This document shows positions 38,885 to 47,367 of a DNA stretch of 64,000 nt, in pieces. Origin of the DNA: Pseudomonas hygromyciniae (GTDB lineage Bacteria > Pseudomonadota > Gammaproteobacteria > Pseudomonadales > Pseudomonadaceae); the NCBI RefSeq assembly GCF_016925675.1, contig NZ_CP070506.1:742501-806500 (forward strand), in the 5' to 3' direction. A program made the position numbers and the translations under genes. The notes below the pieces were generated by a model, which was given only the letters and a program-made list of their open reading frames with translations, searched no databases and was not told where the DNA came from. Numbering within the stretch: position 1 is the stretch's first letter; every line of letters starts with the position of its first letter.

Positions 38885-38983
38885 ATGTGGGAGCGGGCTT
38901 GCTCGCGAAGACGTCGGCTCAGCAAACATTGATGTTGACTGACCCACTGCTTTCGCGAGCAAGCCCACACAAGCCCGCTCCCA
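38885..38983. repeat. REP-type repeat pair between kynA and permease
   Basis: ATGTGGGAGCGGGCTTGCTCGCGAA near 38885 pairs with TTCGCGAGCAAGCCCACACAAGCCCGCTCCCA near 38952-38983. The right arm contains an extra partial repeat (CAAGCCCACACAAGCCC). It lies between convergent genes. Confidence 0.8.
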
Positions 38984-39005
38984 GATGAGCGGGCCTCAAC
39001 ACAGG

Positions 39006-40409
39006 TTACTGCGCGACAGCCACAGCCTTGGTCTTCTTGGCGCGCAACCAGTACGCCAGGAAGAGAATCCCCACCCACACCGGCATCGCATACACCGACG
39101 GGCGCATGTCCGGAATCGCCAGCATCACGCCCACGATCACCAGCATGAACGCCAGGCACAGGTAGTTGCTGAACGGGAACCAGAAAGTCTTGAACGTCGG
39201 CACTACGCCTTGTTCACCCATGGCCTTGCGGAACTTGATGTGGGTCAGGCTGATCAGCGCCCAGTTGATCATCAGCGACGCAACCACCAGGGCAAACAAC
39301 AGTACCAGGGCATCCTTGGGCGCCACGTAGTTGATCACCACGCACAGCAGCGTCACCAGGGCCGAAATGCCCAGGGCGCGCAGCGGTACGCCTTGCTTGT
39401 TGAGCTTCATCAGCGCCTTGGGCGCGTCGCCTTGCTCGGCCAGGCCGAAGAGCATGCGGCTGTTGCAGTACACGCCGCTGTTGTACACCGACAGCGCCGC
39501 AGTCAGCACCACGAAGTTGAGGATGTGCGCGGCGGTGTCGTTACCAATCAGCGAGAAGATCTGCACGAATGGGCTGGCGCTGTAGGCATCGCCTGAGGCA
39601 CCGAGGGTTTGCAGCAGTTGATCCCATGGGTACAGCGACAGCAGCACGGTGAGGGCGCCGACGTAGAAAATCAGGATCCGGTACACCACCTGGTTGATCG
39701 CCTTGGGGATCACTTTGCGTGGCTCGCTGGCTTCGGCGGCGGTAATACCCACCAGCTCCAGGCCACCGAACGAGAACATGATGAAGGCCATGGCCATCAG
39801 CAGGCCCATGCCGCCATTGGGGAAGAAGCCGCCGTGGTCCCACAGGTTGCTGATCGAGGCCTGTGGTCCGCCGGTGCCGCTGAACAGCAGGTAGCAGCCG
39901 AGCACGATCATGCCGATGATCGCCACCACCTTGATGATCGCGAACCAGAACTCGGTCTCACCGAAGAACTTCACGTTCAGGGTATTGATCAGGTTCACCG
40001 CAATGAAGAACACCACGGCACTGACCCAGGTCGGTATTTCCGGCCACCAGAACTGGATGTACTTGCCCACCGCCGTCAATTCGGCCATGCCCACCAGCAC
40101 ATACAGCACCCAGTAGTTCCAGCCGGCGAGGAAGCCTGCGTAGCCGCCCCAGTACTTGTGGGCGAAGTGGCTGAAGGAGCCGGCGACCGGTTCCTCGACG
40201 ATCATCTCGCCCAACTGGCGCATGATCAGGAACGCGATAAACCCGGCTATCGCATAGCCCAGGATCATCGACGGCCCCGCCGACTTCAGCACCCCGGCCG
40301 AACCGAGGAACAAGCCCGTACCAATCGCCCCACCCAGGGCAATCAACTGAATATGCCGGTTTTTCAGGCCACGCTTGAGGCCCACCGGGTTAACCATGTC
40401 ATCCGCCAT
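39006..40409 (-). CDS. APC-family amino acid permease, aromatic amino acid type (AroP-like)
   Basis: A 467-residue transporter with about 12 membrane segments. The N-terminal family signature LKNRHIQLIALGGAIGTGLFLGSAG is at about 13-37 and GGLELVGITAAEASEPRKVIPKAINQVVYRI at about 209-239. It most resembles the AroP/PheP group of amino acid/H+ symporters, and its place between kynBA and antABC suggests tryptophan or other aromatic uptake. The second ATG (40409) has better spacing to the GAAGGG site than the ATG at 40415. Confidence 0.82.
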   Translation of the reverse strand: MADDMVNPVGLKRGLKNRHIQLIALGGAIGTGLFLGSAGVLKSAGPSMILGYAIAGFIAFLIMRQLGEMIVEEPVAGSFSHFAHKYWGGYAGFLAGWNYWVLYVLVGMAELTAVGKYIQFWWPEIPTWVSAVVFFIAVNLINTLNVKFFGETEFWFAIIKVVAIIGMIVLGCYLLFSGTGGPQASISNLWDHGGFFPNGGMGLLMAMAFIMFSFGGLELVGITAAEASEPRKVIPKAINQVVYRILIFYVGALTVLLSLYPWDQLLQTLGASGDAYSASPFVQIFSLIGNDTAAHILNFVVLTAALSVYNSGVYCNSRMLFGLAEQGDAPKALMKLNKQGVPLRALGISALVTLLCVVINYVAPKDALVLLFALVVASLMINWALISLTHIKFRKAMGEQGVVPTFKTFWFPFSNYLCLAFMLVIVGVMLAIPDMRPSVYAMPVWVGILFLAYWLRAKKTKAVAVAQ

Positions 40410-40480
40410 TAACATTCCCTTCTACTTGTTTTTTTCAGGGTTGATCCTGCACGCCAGACCCGCCCCTCACTGCTGAGGGG

Positions 40481-41488
40481 TCAGATATTACTCTCGGTAA
40501 ACTTTTCGTAATACAGCTGAACGCCATCAAGTGCCTGTTCTTGCAGCCAGTTCTTGATGGATTCGACCATTGGAGGGGGGCCGCATACGTACATATCTGC
40601 CGATCTATCCCGCAATTCGGCCAGGTCGAAATGCTCGGTCAAATAACCGCGTTTGCCCAACCACTGCGGCGATGGGTCGCTGAGCACTTCGGTGTAGCGA
40701 AAACCACGGATGGATTGGGCATACGCCTTGATGCGCTCGGCCTCGCACAAATCCTCGGCACCGCGCACACCGTAATACAGGTGTACCGGTTGCTCGCAGC
40801 CACGCTCGGCCAATTCGTCGAGCATTCCCAGCAGCGCCGACAAGCCGGTGCCGCCGGCCACCAGTACCAATGGCTGGGTGACGTGCCTTAGATAAAACGC
40901 ACCCAGCGGCGCTTCCAGGGTGATTTCATCGCCGACCTGGCAGCGTTCGCGCATGTAGTTGCTCATCACCCCATCCGGCAGCAGGCGGATCAGGAACTGC
41001 AAGCGGTTGCCCGGGCGGTTGGCGAAGGAGTAGGAGCGCTGGTGCTGAGTGCCTGGAATCGACAGGCGCGCATATTGGCCCGGTAGAAAGTCCAGGGACT
41101 GTTCCAATTGCACCGACAGGATCGCGGTGCTGGCCGACACGTGCTGCACTTCGCACACCTTGGCACTGATCTGCACGGGGCCCGGCGCATTACACAGGCT
41201 TGAATCGAAATCGAAGTAAAACGTCGCGTCGGATTGCACCCGGGTCTGGCAACTGAGCATTTTGCGCTGTTGCAGGTCGAGGCTGGAAAGCGCCTCGTCG
41301 TCCACATAATCCTGGCTGTAGTCGCCGGATTCGCAGCGACCCTGGCAGGTGCCGCAGACACCTTCGCGGCAATCGAGGGGGATCTTGATCCCGTTGCGCA
41401 GCGCCGCGTCCAGCAGGATCTCGTTGGCGCCCACTGGGAAGAACAAGGTCTTGCCGTCGGCAAAACTGAAGGCCACTTTGTGATTCAT
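40481..41488 (-). CDS. antC: Anthranilate 1,2-dioxygenase reductase component
   Basis: A 335-residue NADH:acceptor reductase. The N-terminal plant-type [2Fe-2S] ferredoxin has ligands in DCREGVCGTCQG plus a later Cys in MLSCQTRV (residues about 39-83). The FAD domain follows with the RSYSFAN motif (about 150), then the NAD domain with LVAGGTGLSALLGML and YVCGPPPMVES. It passes electrons to the AntAB oxygenase. It is third in the antABC order but separated from antB by a 150-bp gap containing a REP hairpin. Confidence 0.93.
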   Translation of the reverse strand: MNHKVAFSFADGKTLFFPVGANEILLDAALRNGIKIPLDCREGVCGTCQGRCESGDYSQDYVDDEALSSLDLQQRKMLSCQTRVQSDATFYFDFDSSLCNAPGPVQISAKVCEVQHVSASTAILSVQLEQSLDFLPGQYARLSIPGTQHQRSYSFANRPGNRLQFLIRLLPDGVMSNYMRERCQVGDEITLEAPLGAFYLRHVTQPLVLVAGGTGLSALLGMLDELAERGCEQPVHLYYGVRGAEDLCEAERIKAYAQSIRGFRYTEVLSDPSPQWLGKRGYLTEHFDLAELRDRSADMYVCGPPPMVESIKNWLQEQALDGVQLYYEKFTESNI

Positions 41489-41516
41489 CCACCGTTCTCC
41501 ATGGATTGGGTAATAC

Positions 41517-41618
41517 CTGTAGGAGCGAGCTTGCTCGCGAAAAACGTTAACGATGGCGCGGGCATCCTGAATGCACGCGCAGCCCTTGGTTTTTTCGCGA
41601 GCAAGCTCGCTCCTACAG
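41517..41618. repeat. REP-type hairpin inside the antABC operon
   Basis: CTGTAGGAGCGAGCTTGCTCGCG (41517-41539) pairs with CGCGAGCAAGCTCGCTCCTACAG (41596-41618), a perfect match, with a 56-base loop. It lies between antB and antC and could stabilise or attenuate the operon transcript. Confidence 0.9.
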
Positions 41619-41638
41619 TTGAAGGGGGGACGTCAACG

Positions 41639-42133
41639 TCAGAGGTGGTAGAAATCCAGCACCGAGTTGATGGTGTCGTTGAGCAGCAGCGCATGCTTGC
41701 GCGTGATCAGCCAACTGTCGCCATGGGGCTTGAGGCTATAGGTGGCGTGGCCATAGAACTGCTCCGACATCGCCAACCGATAAAACAGCGTGTGCCAGTT
41801 CAAGCGCACCTCCAGGCAGCCGTCTGCCAGCTCGGTAACTCGCACGTTGTTGATCAGGTGCAAGGTGCGCGGCATCGGTGTGGCGGACGCAGCCTTGCCG
41901 GTGCGCAGGCGGAATACCCGGTCTTCCAGGCCCGAACGGTTGGCGTAGTAGATCAGCGACATCTCGCGCTTGGGGTCGCGGGTATAGACGTGTTCCGAAT
42001 CCCACTGCGGCAGATGGAACTCACTCTGCGGGTCAAACAACTGCACATAGGCATCCCAGTCCTGGGCGTCGCACAGCTCGGATTTGCGGTAGAAAAACTG
42101 CTCGATCTGGTACTGCAATTGCGCGTTCATCAT
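41639..42133 (-). CDS. antB: Anthranilate 1,2-dioxygenase small (beta) subunit
   Basis: A 164-residue SnoaL-like/NTF2-fold beta subunit of ring-hydroxylating dioxygenases. It has IEQFFYRKSELCDAQDWDAYVQLF at the N-terminus and the typical C-terminal HATYSLKPHGDSWLITRKHALLLND. It is structural in the alpha3beta3 oxygenase with AntA. The gene begins ATGATG overlapping the antA stop; either ATG could be used. Confidence 0.93.
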   Translation of the reverse strand: MMNAQLQYQIEQFFYRKSELCDAQDWDAYVQLFDPQSEFHLPQWDSEHVYTRDPKREMSLIYYANRSGLEDRVFRLRTGKAASATPMPRTLHLINNVRVTELADGCLEVRLNWHTLFYRLAMSEQFYGHATYSLKPHGDSWLITRKHALLLNDTINSVLDFYHL

Positions 42134-43521
42134 TTCACCTCGTGCAGTTTCAGGGCTTGTGCGTCGAGACCGTCCAGCAGGAATGTCTGCCAGTTGCGGT
42201 GCTGGTTGACGTACAGCCCTTCGTGGGTGAATTCGGTGCCAGTCATCGCCGGTGTGATGCCGATGGCCTCGCTGTTGGGCGTCGACCCGGTTTCCCAGCG
42301 GTGGCTGCCCCGGGAGATATCGCTCCAGCGTTCCAGGCGGCCCTGGAAACCACGTTGGGCTTCGCGAAATTCCACCAGGTCATCCGGGGTGCCCATGCCG
42401 GACACGTTGAAGAAGTCTTCAAACTGGCGGATGCGGTTTTCGCGGTCGGCGTCGGACTCGTGCTTGACCCCCAGGCACTGGCTGATGATCTCGGTCTTGT
42501 TCCACGCCACCGGGCGGATAATGCGCAGTTGCGAGCTGATCTGGTCGAGGAAGAACAGGCTCGGGTAGACGTTCAAGTTGCGCAGGCGGTGCATCATCCA
42601 CTCGGCCTTCTGCTGGCCGTGTTCTGCCACCAGGCGCGGCATGATGGTGGCGTAGCCGGAGCGCACGCTGGGGTTGGGCATGTCGCTGAACAACACGCTG
42701 TGGCCGTTGTTGAAGGCAAACCAGCCGTCATCGGTGTTGGCATCGCCAGCGCCGAGTTTGCTGTAGTCCAGGGTGCTGCCGCAGGCGCTGCCGTTTTCGG
42801 TGTTGACCTGCTGGCGATGCTGCACCGTGGCCACGTAGTTATAGTGCACGGTGCTGACGTGGTAGCCGTCCAGGCCGTTTTCGTTTTGCAGCTTCCAGTT
42901 GCCGTCGTAGGTATAGGCCGACTTGCCCGGCAGCACTTCCAGCTCACCGGTGGCGGACTGCGCGACCATCATGTCGAAGAACACTTTGGCGTCGCCGAGG
43001 AAGTCTTGCAGGCTGTCGGTGCCCTGCACGTCGAGGCTGATAAACACAAAGCCCTTGTAGCTTTCGATGCGCGCCTTCTTCAGGCCCCGAGTGGCCTTGT
43101 CGAAACCTTCCGGGTATTCCCCCGGCGCCTTGACCTTCACCAGGCGGCCATCGCTCTTGTAGCACCAGGCGTGGAACGGGCAGGTGAAGGTGGACTGGTT
43201 ACCCTTGCCGACGCGGGTCAGGGTGGTGCCGCGATGCTGGCAGGCGTTGATCAAGGCATTGAGCTGGCCTTCACCGTCGCGGGTGATGATCATCGGCTGG
43301 CGCCCGGCACGCATGGTCACGAAGTCATGGTTATTGGCCAGTTCGCTTTCGTGGCAGGCGTAGATCCAGTTCTTTTCGAAGATCAGTTCCATCTCCAGGT
43401 CGAACAGCTCGGGCTCGGTAAACATGTCCCGGGCGATGCGGAACACACCCTCGGCCGGACGAAAGTCCAGGCAGCTTTCGATGAACGTTTTCCACTGCTC
43501 GACGCTTCTTGCACCACTCAT
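42130..43521 (-). CDS. antA: Anthranilate 1,2-dioxygenase large (alpha) subunit
   Basis: A 463-residue Rieske oxygenase subunit. The Rieske site CQHRGT...CPFHAWCY (CxH and CxxH) is at about residues 87-113, and the mononuclear iron site lies in NENGLDGYHVSTVHYNY (D, H, H; about 208-224). With AntB and AntC it converts anthranilate plus O2 and NADH to catechol, CO2 and ammonia. The ATG at 43521 (MSGARSVEQW) is preferred over a GTG at 43530 because an AAAGGTG site is well placed for it. Divergent from antR. Confidence 0.94.
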   Translation of the reverse strand: MSGARSVEQWKTFIESCLDFRPAEGVFRIARDMFTEPELFDLEMELIFEKNWIYACHESELANNHDFVTMRAGRQPMIITRDGEGQLNALINACQHRGTTLTRVGKGNQSTFTCPFHAWCYKSDGRLVKVKAPGEYPEGFDKATRGLKKARIESYKGFVFISLDVQGTDSLQDFLGDAKVFFDMMVAQSATGELEVLPGKSAYTYDGNWKLQNENGLDGYHVSTVHYNYVATVQHRQQVNTENGSACGSTLDYSKLGAGDANTDDGWFAFNNGHSVLFSDMPNPSVRSGYATIMPRLVAEHGQQKAEWMMHRLRNLNVYPSLFFLDQISSQLRIIRPVAWNKTEIISQCLGVKHESDADRENRIRQFEDFFNVSGMGTPDDLVEFREAQRGFQGRLERWSDISRGSHRWETGSTPNSEAIGITPAMTGTEFTHEGLYVNQHRNWQTFLLDGLDAQALKLHEVK

Positions 43522-43704
43522 GGGAGGCACCTTTTATTGGGTAGCTAATCGGTGGTTCATTAGAGGCGGGCAGGGGGGCGCCCAGCTATCCGCTTAGTGG
43601 GGGAAGATGGGCCGCATAGTTGGGGCGCAAATACCCACTTCAGTGCAACGACGCCGGGGAATGCGCTACTGTCAGGCTAGGCAATGGTCGAAAAAGCCGG
43701 CTTC

Positions 43705-43739
43705 TTATCCACATAGTCGACGCTCGTTATCCACCCAGT
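43705..43739 (+). promoter_or_regulatory. Probable AntR operator: direct repeats in antA-antR gap
   Basis: Two direct repeats of TTATCCACnnAGT (43705-43717 with AT, 43727-43739 with CC in the variable positions) are 22 bp apart centre to centre, about two helical turns. That is the layout of AraC/XylS-type binding sites. The repeats lie 92-126 bp upstream of the antR start and 184-218 bp upstream of antA. No other strong repeat was seen in this 309-bp gap. Assignment to AntR is inference. Confidence 0.6.
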
Positions 43740-43830
43740 GGACAAGTGCGCGACGTGGCGCAGAACTTGCCTTGATCCACCGGACGCGCCGTCAGAGCGC
43801 GCTGGCCACAACCGCCGTGAGTGCACCCTG

Positions 43831-44832
43831 ATGAGTAGCCATACACGCGATATTCGTATTGAACGTTTCGACCTTGAAGGCGCCCGCAGTTGGATGTCTG
43901 GCATCTGCGGGCCCCATCGGCTGGAAACCGCCACCCCGGAGCGCCTGCGCTTTCACCACAGTGCCAATGTGTTCAAGTCCCGCGCCACCACGCTGGGGGT
44001 GATCGAGTACGGCACCGACGTGACCATCGATATCGAAGACGCCGAACACTTCAGCAGCTACAGCCTGAGCCTGCCGCTGGTGGGCGAGCAAGAACTGAGC
44101 AAGGGTGGCCAGCGCCTGAGCTCCAACCGCGATCAGGGCGTGATCATTTCGCCCAATGAACACCAGGTGCTGGCGATCTCCGGCGACTGTCGCAAGCTGC
44201 AAGTGGTGATTACCCGTGCGGCAATGAGCGAAACCCTGGAGGGTCTGTTGCAGCGACCGATTGATGCGCCGCTGCGCTTTGAATCGGTGATGGATGCGGT
44301 GCAGGGCGCACCGGCAGCGTGGTGGCGCATGGCGCGGCACTTCATTGCGGAGCTGGAGCACAGCAGCGAGCTGTATGACCAGGCGGCGTTTACCCGTGAC
44401 CTGGAAAGCTCGCTGATCAAGGGCCTGATCCTGGCCCAGCCGAACAACTATTCCGAAGAGTTGCGCGACGTGCTGGGGGTCAAGTTGCCCCACTATCTGC
44501 TCCGCGCCCGCCAGTATATTCACGCCAACGCCCGCGAAGCGCTGCACCTGGAAGACCTGGAGGCGGCTACCGGCGTATCGCGGTTCAAGCTGTTCGATGC
44601 CTTTCGCAAATACTTTGCCCTGTCGCCCATGGCGTATTTGAAAAAGTACCGCCTGAGCGCGGTGCGCCAGGAAATTCTCGAACACGGGGCCACCCGCACC
44701 ATCTCCGAGATTGCCCTGGGCTGGGGCTTTACCCACCTGGGAAGGTTTTCGGCGGAGTACCGCAAACTGTTCGACGAGTCCCCCAGCCAGACCTTGCAGC
44801 GCAACGATGCCCGACGGATGCGCGGTGCTTGA
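43831..44832 (+). CDS. antR: AraC/XylS-family activator of the anthranilate operon
   Basis: A 333-residue regulator. The N-terminal ~220 residues are an AraC-binding-like sensor domain (HHSANVFKSRATTLGVIEYG). The C-terminal AraC HTH pair is at about 238-325, with DLEAATGVSRFKLFDAFRKYFALSPMAYLKKYRL and TISEIALGWGFTHLGRFSAEYRKLFDESPSQTL. It is divergent from antABC, matching AntR, which activates antABC with anthranilate. The ATG at 43831 (MSSHTRD) is preferred; the longer frame from 43738 has no family support. Confidence 0.9.
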   Translation: MSSHTRDIRIERFDLEGARSWMSGICGPHRLETATPERLRFHHSANVFKSRATTLGVIEYGTDVTIDIEDAEHFSSYSLSLPLVGEQELSKGGQRLSSNRDQGVIISPNEHQVLAISGDCRKLQVVITRAAMSETLEGLLQRPIDAPLRFESVMDAVQGAPAAWWRMARHFIAELEHSSELYDQAAFTRDLESSLIKGLILAQPNNYSEELRDVLGVKLPHYLLRARQYIHANAREALHLEDLEAATGVSRFKLFDAFRKYFALSPMAYLKKYRLSAVRQEILEHGATRTISEIALGWGFTHLGRFSAEYRKLFDESPSQTLQRNDARRMRGA

Positions 44833-44848
44833 ACACACTGCAAATCAA

Positions 44849-44880
44849 AATGTGGGAGCAGGCAAGCCCGCTCCTACATT
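44849..44880. repeat. Short REP-like inverted repeat between antR and catR
   Basis: AATGTGGGAGC and GCTCCTACATT form near-perfect arms around AGGCAAGCCC. The genes on either side converge, so it may serve as a shared 3' end. Confidence 0.65.
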
Positions 44881-44903
44881 GGGGCAGTGGTGTTTGGGCT
44901 GTT

Positions 44904-45779
44904 TCAGATCAGCTCTTCAACCAATTGCAGGCAATGACCCAGCCCCGGCGACTGATCATTAATCCGCCGGCTGAGAATGATCGGCGAAGTCGCCGTAGCC
45001 TCGATAATCGGCGTATAGCCGATATCCGCCCGGTGCAGCATCTGCACCGACGCCGGCACCAGCGTCACCCCCATGCCGGCCCCGACCAGGCCGATAGCGG
45101 TCTGCAATTCGTTGGTCCATTGCGCCACCTTGATCGCCAGGCCGTGGGTGTCGAACAGGGCGATCACATGGTCGGCATAGCTGGGGCGCGGGTTGCCGGG
45201 GTAGAGCACCAACGGCTCGGCGGCCAGTTGCGCGAGGGTCACGGGGGCGTCCAGCAGCGGGTGCCCGGCGGGCAGCACCGCCACCAGTCGATCCTCCACC
45301 AGCACGCGCTGGACGATGGCCGGGTCATCAATGCGAATCCGCCCGAAGCCCACATCGATGCGCCCGGCCTTGAGCGCTTCGACCTGTTGCAGGGTCGTCA
45401 TCTCCGCCAGGCCCAATTCCAGCTCCAGGGCGTCATGGCTGCGCAGACGGCGAATCAGCTCTGGCAGCACGCCATACAGGGTCGAGGGGGCAAAACCGAT
45501 GCCCAGCCAGGTCTTCTGCCCCAGGCCAATGCGCCGGGTGTTGTCGCAGGTCTTGGCCAGTTGCTCCAACAGCACATTGGCGTGTTCATAGAAGTAGCGC
45601 CCGGCTTCGGTCAGCCGCAGTGGCCGACCACGCTCCAGCAGGATCACGCCCAACTCATCTTCCAATTGCTGGATCTGCCGGCTCAACGGCGGCTGGGCAA
45701 TGTGCAGGCGTTCGGCGGCGCGGGTGAAGTTCAGGGTTTCCCCCAGCACCTGGAAGTAACGCAGGTGGCGCAGTTCCAT
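44904..45779 (-). CDS. catR: LysR-family regulator CatR
   Basis: A 291-residue LysR protein beginning MELRHLRYFQVLGETLNFTRAAERLHIAQPPLSRQIQQLE, the classical CatR/CatM/BenM N-terminus, with an effector domain that in this group binds cis,cis-muconate. It is divergent from catBCA with a 114-bp gap holding palindromic LysR sites. It should activate catBCA when muconate builds up. The long upstream reading frame (to 46382) runs through the catB promoter and is rejected. Confidence 0.93.
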   Translation of the reverse strand: MELRHLRYFQVLGETLNFTRAAERLHIAQPPLSRQIQQLEDELGVILLERGRPLRLTEAGRYFYEHANVLLEQLAKTCDNTRRIGLGQKTWLGIGFAPSTLYGVLPELIRRLRSHDALELELGLAEMTTLQQVEALKAGRIDVGFGRIRIDDPAIVQRVLVEDRLVAVLPAGHPLLDAPVTLAQLAAEPLVLYPGNPRPSYADHVIALFDTHGLAIKVAQWTNELQTAIGLVGAGMGVTLVPASVQMLHRADIGYTPIIEATATSPIILSRRINDQSPGLGHCLQLVEELI

Positions 45780-45792
45780 ACGGATTCCTCTC

Positions 45793-45831
45793 ATACCTTG
45801 AAGGTATTGTTCGAGACCAATTCTATATTGG
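45793..45831. promoter_or_regulatory. Probable CatR binding sites between catR and catB
   Basis: ATACCTTGAAGGTAT (45793-45807) is a perfect dyad of the LysR T-N11-A form. CCAATTCTATATTGG (45817-45831) is a second palindrome 9 bp further on, towards catB. The pair fits a recognition site plus activation site. catB starts 62 bp beyond. Assignment is by position. Confidence 0.65.
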
Positions 45832-45893
45832 AAGCCAATAACAATGGGCGACAGAATCAGGCCAGACCTATAAAGAACCCAACGGGTATTGCC

Positions 45894-47021
45894 ATGCCGA
45901 TTTGCGCCATCGAGTCGATCGAGACCATCATCGTCGACCTCCCCACCATCCGCCCGCACAAGCTGGCGATGCACACCATGCAGAACCAGACCCTGGTGAT
46001 CATCCGCGTGCGTTGCGCCGACGGCATCGAAGGGATTGGCGAGTCCACCACCATCGGTGGCCTGAGCTACGGCAACGAAAGCCCCGACAGCATCAAAATC
46101 AATATCGACCAACACTTCGCCCCGCTGTTGATCGGCCAGGACGCCAGCAACATCAATGCAGCCATGTTGCGCCTGGAGCGCAGCATCCGTGGCAACACTT
46201 TTGCCAAGTCCGGTATCGAAAGCGCTTTGCTCGATGCCCTCGGCAAGCGCCTGGGTTTGCCCGTCAGCGAACTGCTCGGCGGCCGCGTGCGCGATGCCTT
46301 GCCGGTGGCGTGGACCCTGGCCAGCGGCAACACCGCAAAAGACATCGAAGAGGCCGAGAAGATGCTCGACCTGCGCCGGCACCGGATCTTCAAGTTAAAG
46401 ATCGGTGCCGGTGAAGTCAGCCAGGACCTGGCCCATGTGATCGCGATCAAAAAGGCCCTGGGCGAGCGCGCCAGCGTGCGGGTCGACGTCAACCAGGCCT
46501 GGGACGAAGCCGTGGCCCTGCGCGCTTGCAAGGTGCTGGGTGACAACGGTATCGACCTGATCGAGCAGCCGATCTCGCGCAACAACCGTGGCGGCATGGC
46601 TCGTCTCAACCTGTCGAGCCCGGCGCCGATCATGGCGGATGAATCCATTGAATGTGTCGAAGATGCCTTCAACCTGGCCCGCGAAGGCGCGGCCTCGGTG
46701 TTCGCCCTGAAGATCGCGAAAAACGGCGGCCCGCGCGCAGTGCTGCGCACGGCGGCGATTGCCGAGGCGGCGGGGATCGGCCTGTATGGCGGCACCATGC
46801 TCGAAGGTGGGATCGGCACCCTGGCCTCGGCCCATGCGTTTCTCACCCTGAATAAACTGGCCTGGGACACCGAGCTGTTCGGGCCGCTGCTGCTCACCGA
46901 GGACATCCTCAGCGAGCCGCTGGTGTATCGCGATTTCCACCTGCATGTCTCGACCGCCCCGGGCCTGGGCCTGGCCATCGATGAGGAACGCCTGGCGTTC
47001 TTCCGTCGCGACAAACATTAA
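45894..47021 (+). CDS. catB: Muconate cycloisomerase
   Basis: A 375-residue enolase-superfamily enzyme. It has the TIRPHKLAMHTM flexible loop segment near the N-terminus, catalytic lysine pair in FKLKIGAG (about residue 165-172), metal ligands in VDVNQAWDE, LIEQPI and MADESIE, and a general acid/base Lys in ALKIAKNGG. It cyclises cis,cis-muconate to muconolactone. The ATG at 45894 (MPICAIES) matches the family start. catC follows 13 bp later. Confidence 0.95.
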   Translation: MPICAIESIETIIVDLPTIRPHKLAMHTMQNQTLVIIRVRCADGIEGIGESTTIGGLSYGNESPDSIKINIDQHFAPLLIGQDASNINAAMLRLERSIRGNTFAKSGIESALLDALGKRLGLPVSELLGGRVRDALPVAWTLASGNTAKDIEEAEKMLDLRRHRIFKLKIGAGEVSQDLAHVIAIKKALGERASVRVDVNQAWDEAVALRACKVLGDNGIDLIEQPISRNNRGGMARLNLSSPAPIMADESIECVEDAFNLAREGAASVFALKIAKNGGPRAVLRTAAIAEAAGIGLYGGTMLEGGIGTLASAHAFLTLNKLAWDTELFGPLLLTEDILSEPLVYRDFHLHVSTAPGLGLAIDEERLAFFRRDKH

Positions 47022-47034
47022 GAGGACGCCTGTG

Positions 47035-47325
47035 ATGTTGTTCCACGTAAAAATGACCGTAAACCTGCCTGTGGACATGAACCCCGAGCGCGCAGCGGCC
47101 CTCAAGGCCGACGAGAAAGCCCTGGCCCAACGCCTGCAAGCGCAGGGCAAGTGGCGCCACCTGTGGCGTATCGCCGGGTTGTACGCCAACTACAGCGTGT
47201 TCGATGTCGACAGCGTGCAGGAACTGCATGACCTGCTGATGCAACTGCCGCTCTATCCCTACATGGCCATCGAAGTGAATGCCCTGTGCCGGCATCCATC
47301 GTCGATCCATGAGGATGATCGCTGA
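47035..47325 (+). CDS. catC: Muconolactone delta-isomerase
   Basis: A 96-residue protein, the usual CatC length. It begins MLFHVKMTVNLPVDM and contains GKWRHLWRIAGLYANYSVFDV and LPLYPYMAIEVNALCRHPSSIHED. It forms ferredoxin-like decamers and isomerises muconolactone to beta-ketoadipate enol-lactone, the entry to the beta-ketoadipate pathway. An AGAGGA site lies before the ATG at 47035. Confidence 0.95.
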   Translation: MLFHVKMTVNLPVDMNPERAAALKADEKALAQRLQAQGKWRHLWRIAGLYANYSVFDVDSVQELHDLLMQLPLYPYMAIEVNALCRHPSSIHEDDR

Positions 47326-47367
47326 GTCTGTCTAGCCCCCTAATAATTACAAGATGAGGATTGCACC

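Noticed and set aside
44829..45893. Long N-terminal extension of the catB reading frame
   Set aside because: It runs antisense through catR and the catR-catB promoter and has no family match; CatB starts at 45894.
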